Of a stretch of 40,488 nucleotides of DNA, positions 39,835 to 40,488 are shown in pieces (within the stretch, counting starts at the first letter, position 1; each line of letters starts with the position of its first letter). The stretch is from Mycoplasmatota bacterium (GTDB taxonomy: Bacteria > Bacillota_I > Bacilli_A > RF39 > UBA660). The notes under the pieces were generated by a model, which was not told where the DNA came from, did not search any database, and saw only the letters and a program-made list of their open reading frames with translations. Where the stretch lies: positions 154,399 through 194,886 of the forward strand of contig JALFCF010000005.1 of NCBI GenBank assembly GCA_022771205.1, in the 5' to 3' direction. Made by a program: the position numbers and the translations under genes.

Positions 39835-39879
39835 CCATGTGGTTCGGGACGTAAATATAAGCAGTGTTGTGGTAAATAG
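39835..39879 (+). repeat. SEC-C tail copy 4 (orphan secA end)
   Basis: CCATGTGG start; encodes PCGSGRKYKQCCGK then TAG. Eight of 45 bases differ from copy 1, all synonymous (GGT, TCG, CGT, AAG, CAG, TAG). Confidence 0.9.
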
Positions 39880-39938
39880 CCCATAAATAAAGAGTTTGTG
39901 AGTTTTTTTCAAAATCCAAAAGTGGAAGAAAAATACCA

Positions 39939-39949
39939 TTAGATACGTT
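39939..39949 (+). repeat. Single left arm repeat of cassette 4
   Basis: One TTAGATACGTT, 59 bp after tail copy 4. The expected tandem partner (39950-39960) is not conserved. Confidence 0.6.
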
Positions 39950-39962
39950 TTTGTGATAATTT

Positions 39963-39998
39963 AAGGGACAAGTATTTAATATTTGTTCCTTTTATTTT
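39963..39998 (+). terminator. Insulating terminator in cassette 4
   Basis: AAGGGACAA (39963-39971) / TTGTTCCTT (39983-39991) with one G-U pair and T-rich tail. It precedes a TATAAT at 39998-40003 that may be the gene's -10. Confidence 0.7.
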
Positions 39999-40045
39999 AT
40001 AATAATATAGAGAGATAAATAGTAATTTGAAAGTGAGATAAAAAT

Positions 40046-40351
40046 ATGAAAAAAGTGAATATTGTACTATTAATAGTATCAATTATAATCATTGTTTTAG
40101 GAATAATAATAGGTTTTGGCACGTCAAATGAAATATTAAATTCAATATCGTTTGAAAATAATGCAAATGGAGCTACTTCTGGAATCGGAGCAGATTATTC
40201 AGGTATAATACAAATATTTGGAGTTTTTGGAGCGAAATTAATTGGAACAATGATAATTTTATGTAGTATAGTTATTGATTTATTAATTTGGTTATTTTAT
40301 GGATTAATTCTACTCTTTATAAAAATTATAAAAAATATAAAAAAACAATAA
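40046..40351 (+). CDS. Small membrane protein, unknown function
   Basis: 101 aa with two strongly hydrophobic helices (about residues 5-25 and 60-95) joined by a polar, Gly/Asn-rich segment containing ENNANGATSGIGADYSG. A short basic end (KIIKNIKKQ) is probably cytoplasmic. No family recognised. The RBS (GAAAGTGAG) is weak and 9 nt from the ATG. A -10-like TATAAT lies at 39998 and a strong terminator follows. Confidence 0.65.
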   Translation: MKKVNIVLLIVSIIIIVLGIIIGFGTSNEILNSISFENNANGATSGIGADYSGIIQIFGVFGAKLIGTMIILCSIVIDLLIWLFYGLILLFIKIIKNIKKQ

Positions 40352-40366
40352 ATTACAAGTATACTT

Positions 40367-40405
40367 TAAGATGTAAATAATTTAATATTTATATCTTATT
40401 TTTTT
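40367..40405 (+). terminator. Terminator after the small membrane protein gene
   Basis: TAAGATGTAAATA (40367-40379) / TATTTATATCTTA (40386-40398), one G-U pair, loop ATTTAA, then T-run. Beyond it (40406-40488) I see nothing identifiable. Confidence 0.85.
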
Positions 40406-40488
40406 ATGTTAAATTATTTACCAAGAGTTTAAGTGAGAACGGCAAATTACAGAGGTCATAGAATCTAACAAATTGACAGTTCAGCTTT

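Larger units (their letters stand above)
39835..40405 (+). mobile_element. Partial or decayed cassette 4 (small membrane protein)
   Basis: Begins with tail copy 4 and a single left arm TTAGATACGTT at 39939-39949, whose second half is not recognisable. One small gene and a terminator follow. No right arm or fifth tail is seen before the window ends, so the right limit is unknown. It may be an old, degraded unit or the original secA flank. Confidence 0.45.

Noticed and set aside
34839-39879. Tandem duplication of a secA fragment
   Set aside because: The copies share an exact left border, have only synonymous differences, and alternate with unrelated genes and ordered arm repeats. Simple duplication would not produce this pattern.
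39644-39919. Minus-strand ORF of 91 codons
   Set aside because: It crosses the cassette 3 right arm, spacer and tail copy 4. A by-product of the GC-richer spacer lacking stops.
34966-39949. CRISPR array from repeated TTAGATACNTT units
   Set aside because: Repeats are 11 bp, occur in tandem pairs, and are separated by about 90 bp to more than 2 kb of gene-bearing DNA. No cas genes or regular spacers.
40406-40488. Possible gene start or cassette right end at the window edge
   Set aside because: No arm repeat, tail copy, ribosome-binding site or recognisable coding signal is visible in these 83 bases.

Overview
The window is AT-rich chromosomal DNA from a low-GC Gram-positive bacterium of the Bacilli/Firmicutes type. 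It uses the standard genetic code (TGA ends ywiB; tryptophan is TGG). Gene order is Bacillus-like in blocks: ychF-rpsF-ssb-rpsR, ywiB-argS-rpoE, prfA-prmC-spoIIR-mntP, fba-murA-rpmE, spoIIQ-mbl and hpf-secA. The presence of spoIIR and spoIIQ suggests the lineage sporulates or recently did. The species cannot be named from the window alone.

Layout. 1-8.9 kb: end of ychF, a YfiH/PgeF-family gene, a possibly broken ORF, the rpsF-ssb-rpsR ribosomal/replication operon, then a stand-alone DHH phosphodiesterase, rplI, dnaB, an envelope M23 peptidase, walJ, rlmH and ung. 9-14.4 kb: lemA and pta on the plus strand, facing a 590-aa protein of unknown function and a class A penicillin-binding protein on the minus strand. 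14.5-28.4 kb: ywiB-argS, rpoE, prfA-prmC, spoIIR, mntP, fba, murA, an SGNH-like protein lacking its catalytic residues, rpmE, a GNAT enzyme, an unknown gene, rpiB, a DUF1146 gene, spoIIQ, mbl and a TagO/WecA-type transferase. 28.4-31.3 kb: an agr-type quorum-sensing locus. Its LytTR regulator and GHKL kinase converge on agrB and a 40-codon agrD that is easily missed. Two tandem Spo0A-box-like sequences lie upstream of agrB. 31.5-34.9 kb: cold-shock gene, hpf, secA.

The most unusual part is 34.8-40.4 kb. The last 15 codons of secA (PCGSGRKYKQCCGK plus stop) recur three more times downstream, each time starting exactly at CCATGTGG and never attached to a secA body. The copies differ in DNA only at synonymous positions. 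Between them lie compact units of 1.1-2.4 kb. The three complete units each carry one or two genes with their own promoter, and are bordered by tandem TTAGATACNTT repeats: period 11 at the left end, period 12 at the right end. No recombinase gene is present. I read this as a serial array of integrase-less gene cassettes inserted into the secA 3' end. Each insertion would supply a new secA tail and displace the old one downstream. The cargo is a zinc-ribbon/PD-(D/E)XK-like nuclease with a small partner, a HExxH metalloprotease-like protein, a protein sharing a domain with the 590-aa protein at 10.6-12.4 kb, and a small membrane protein.
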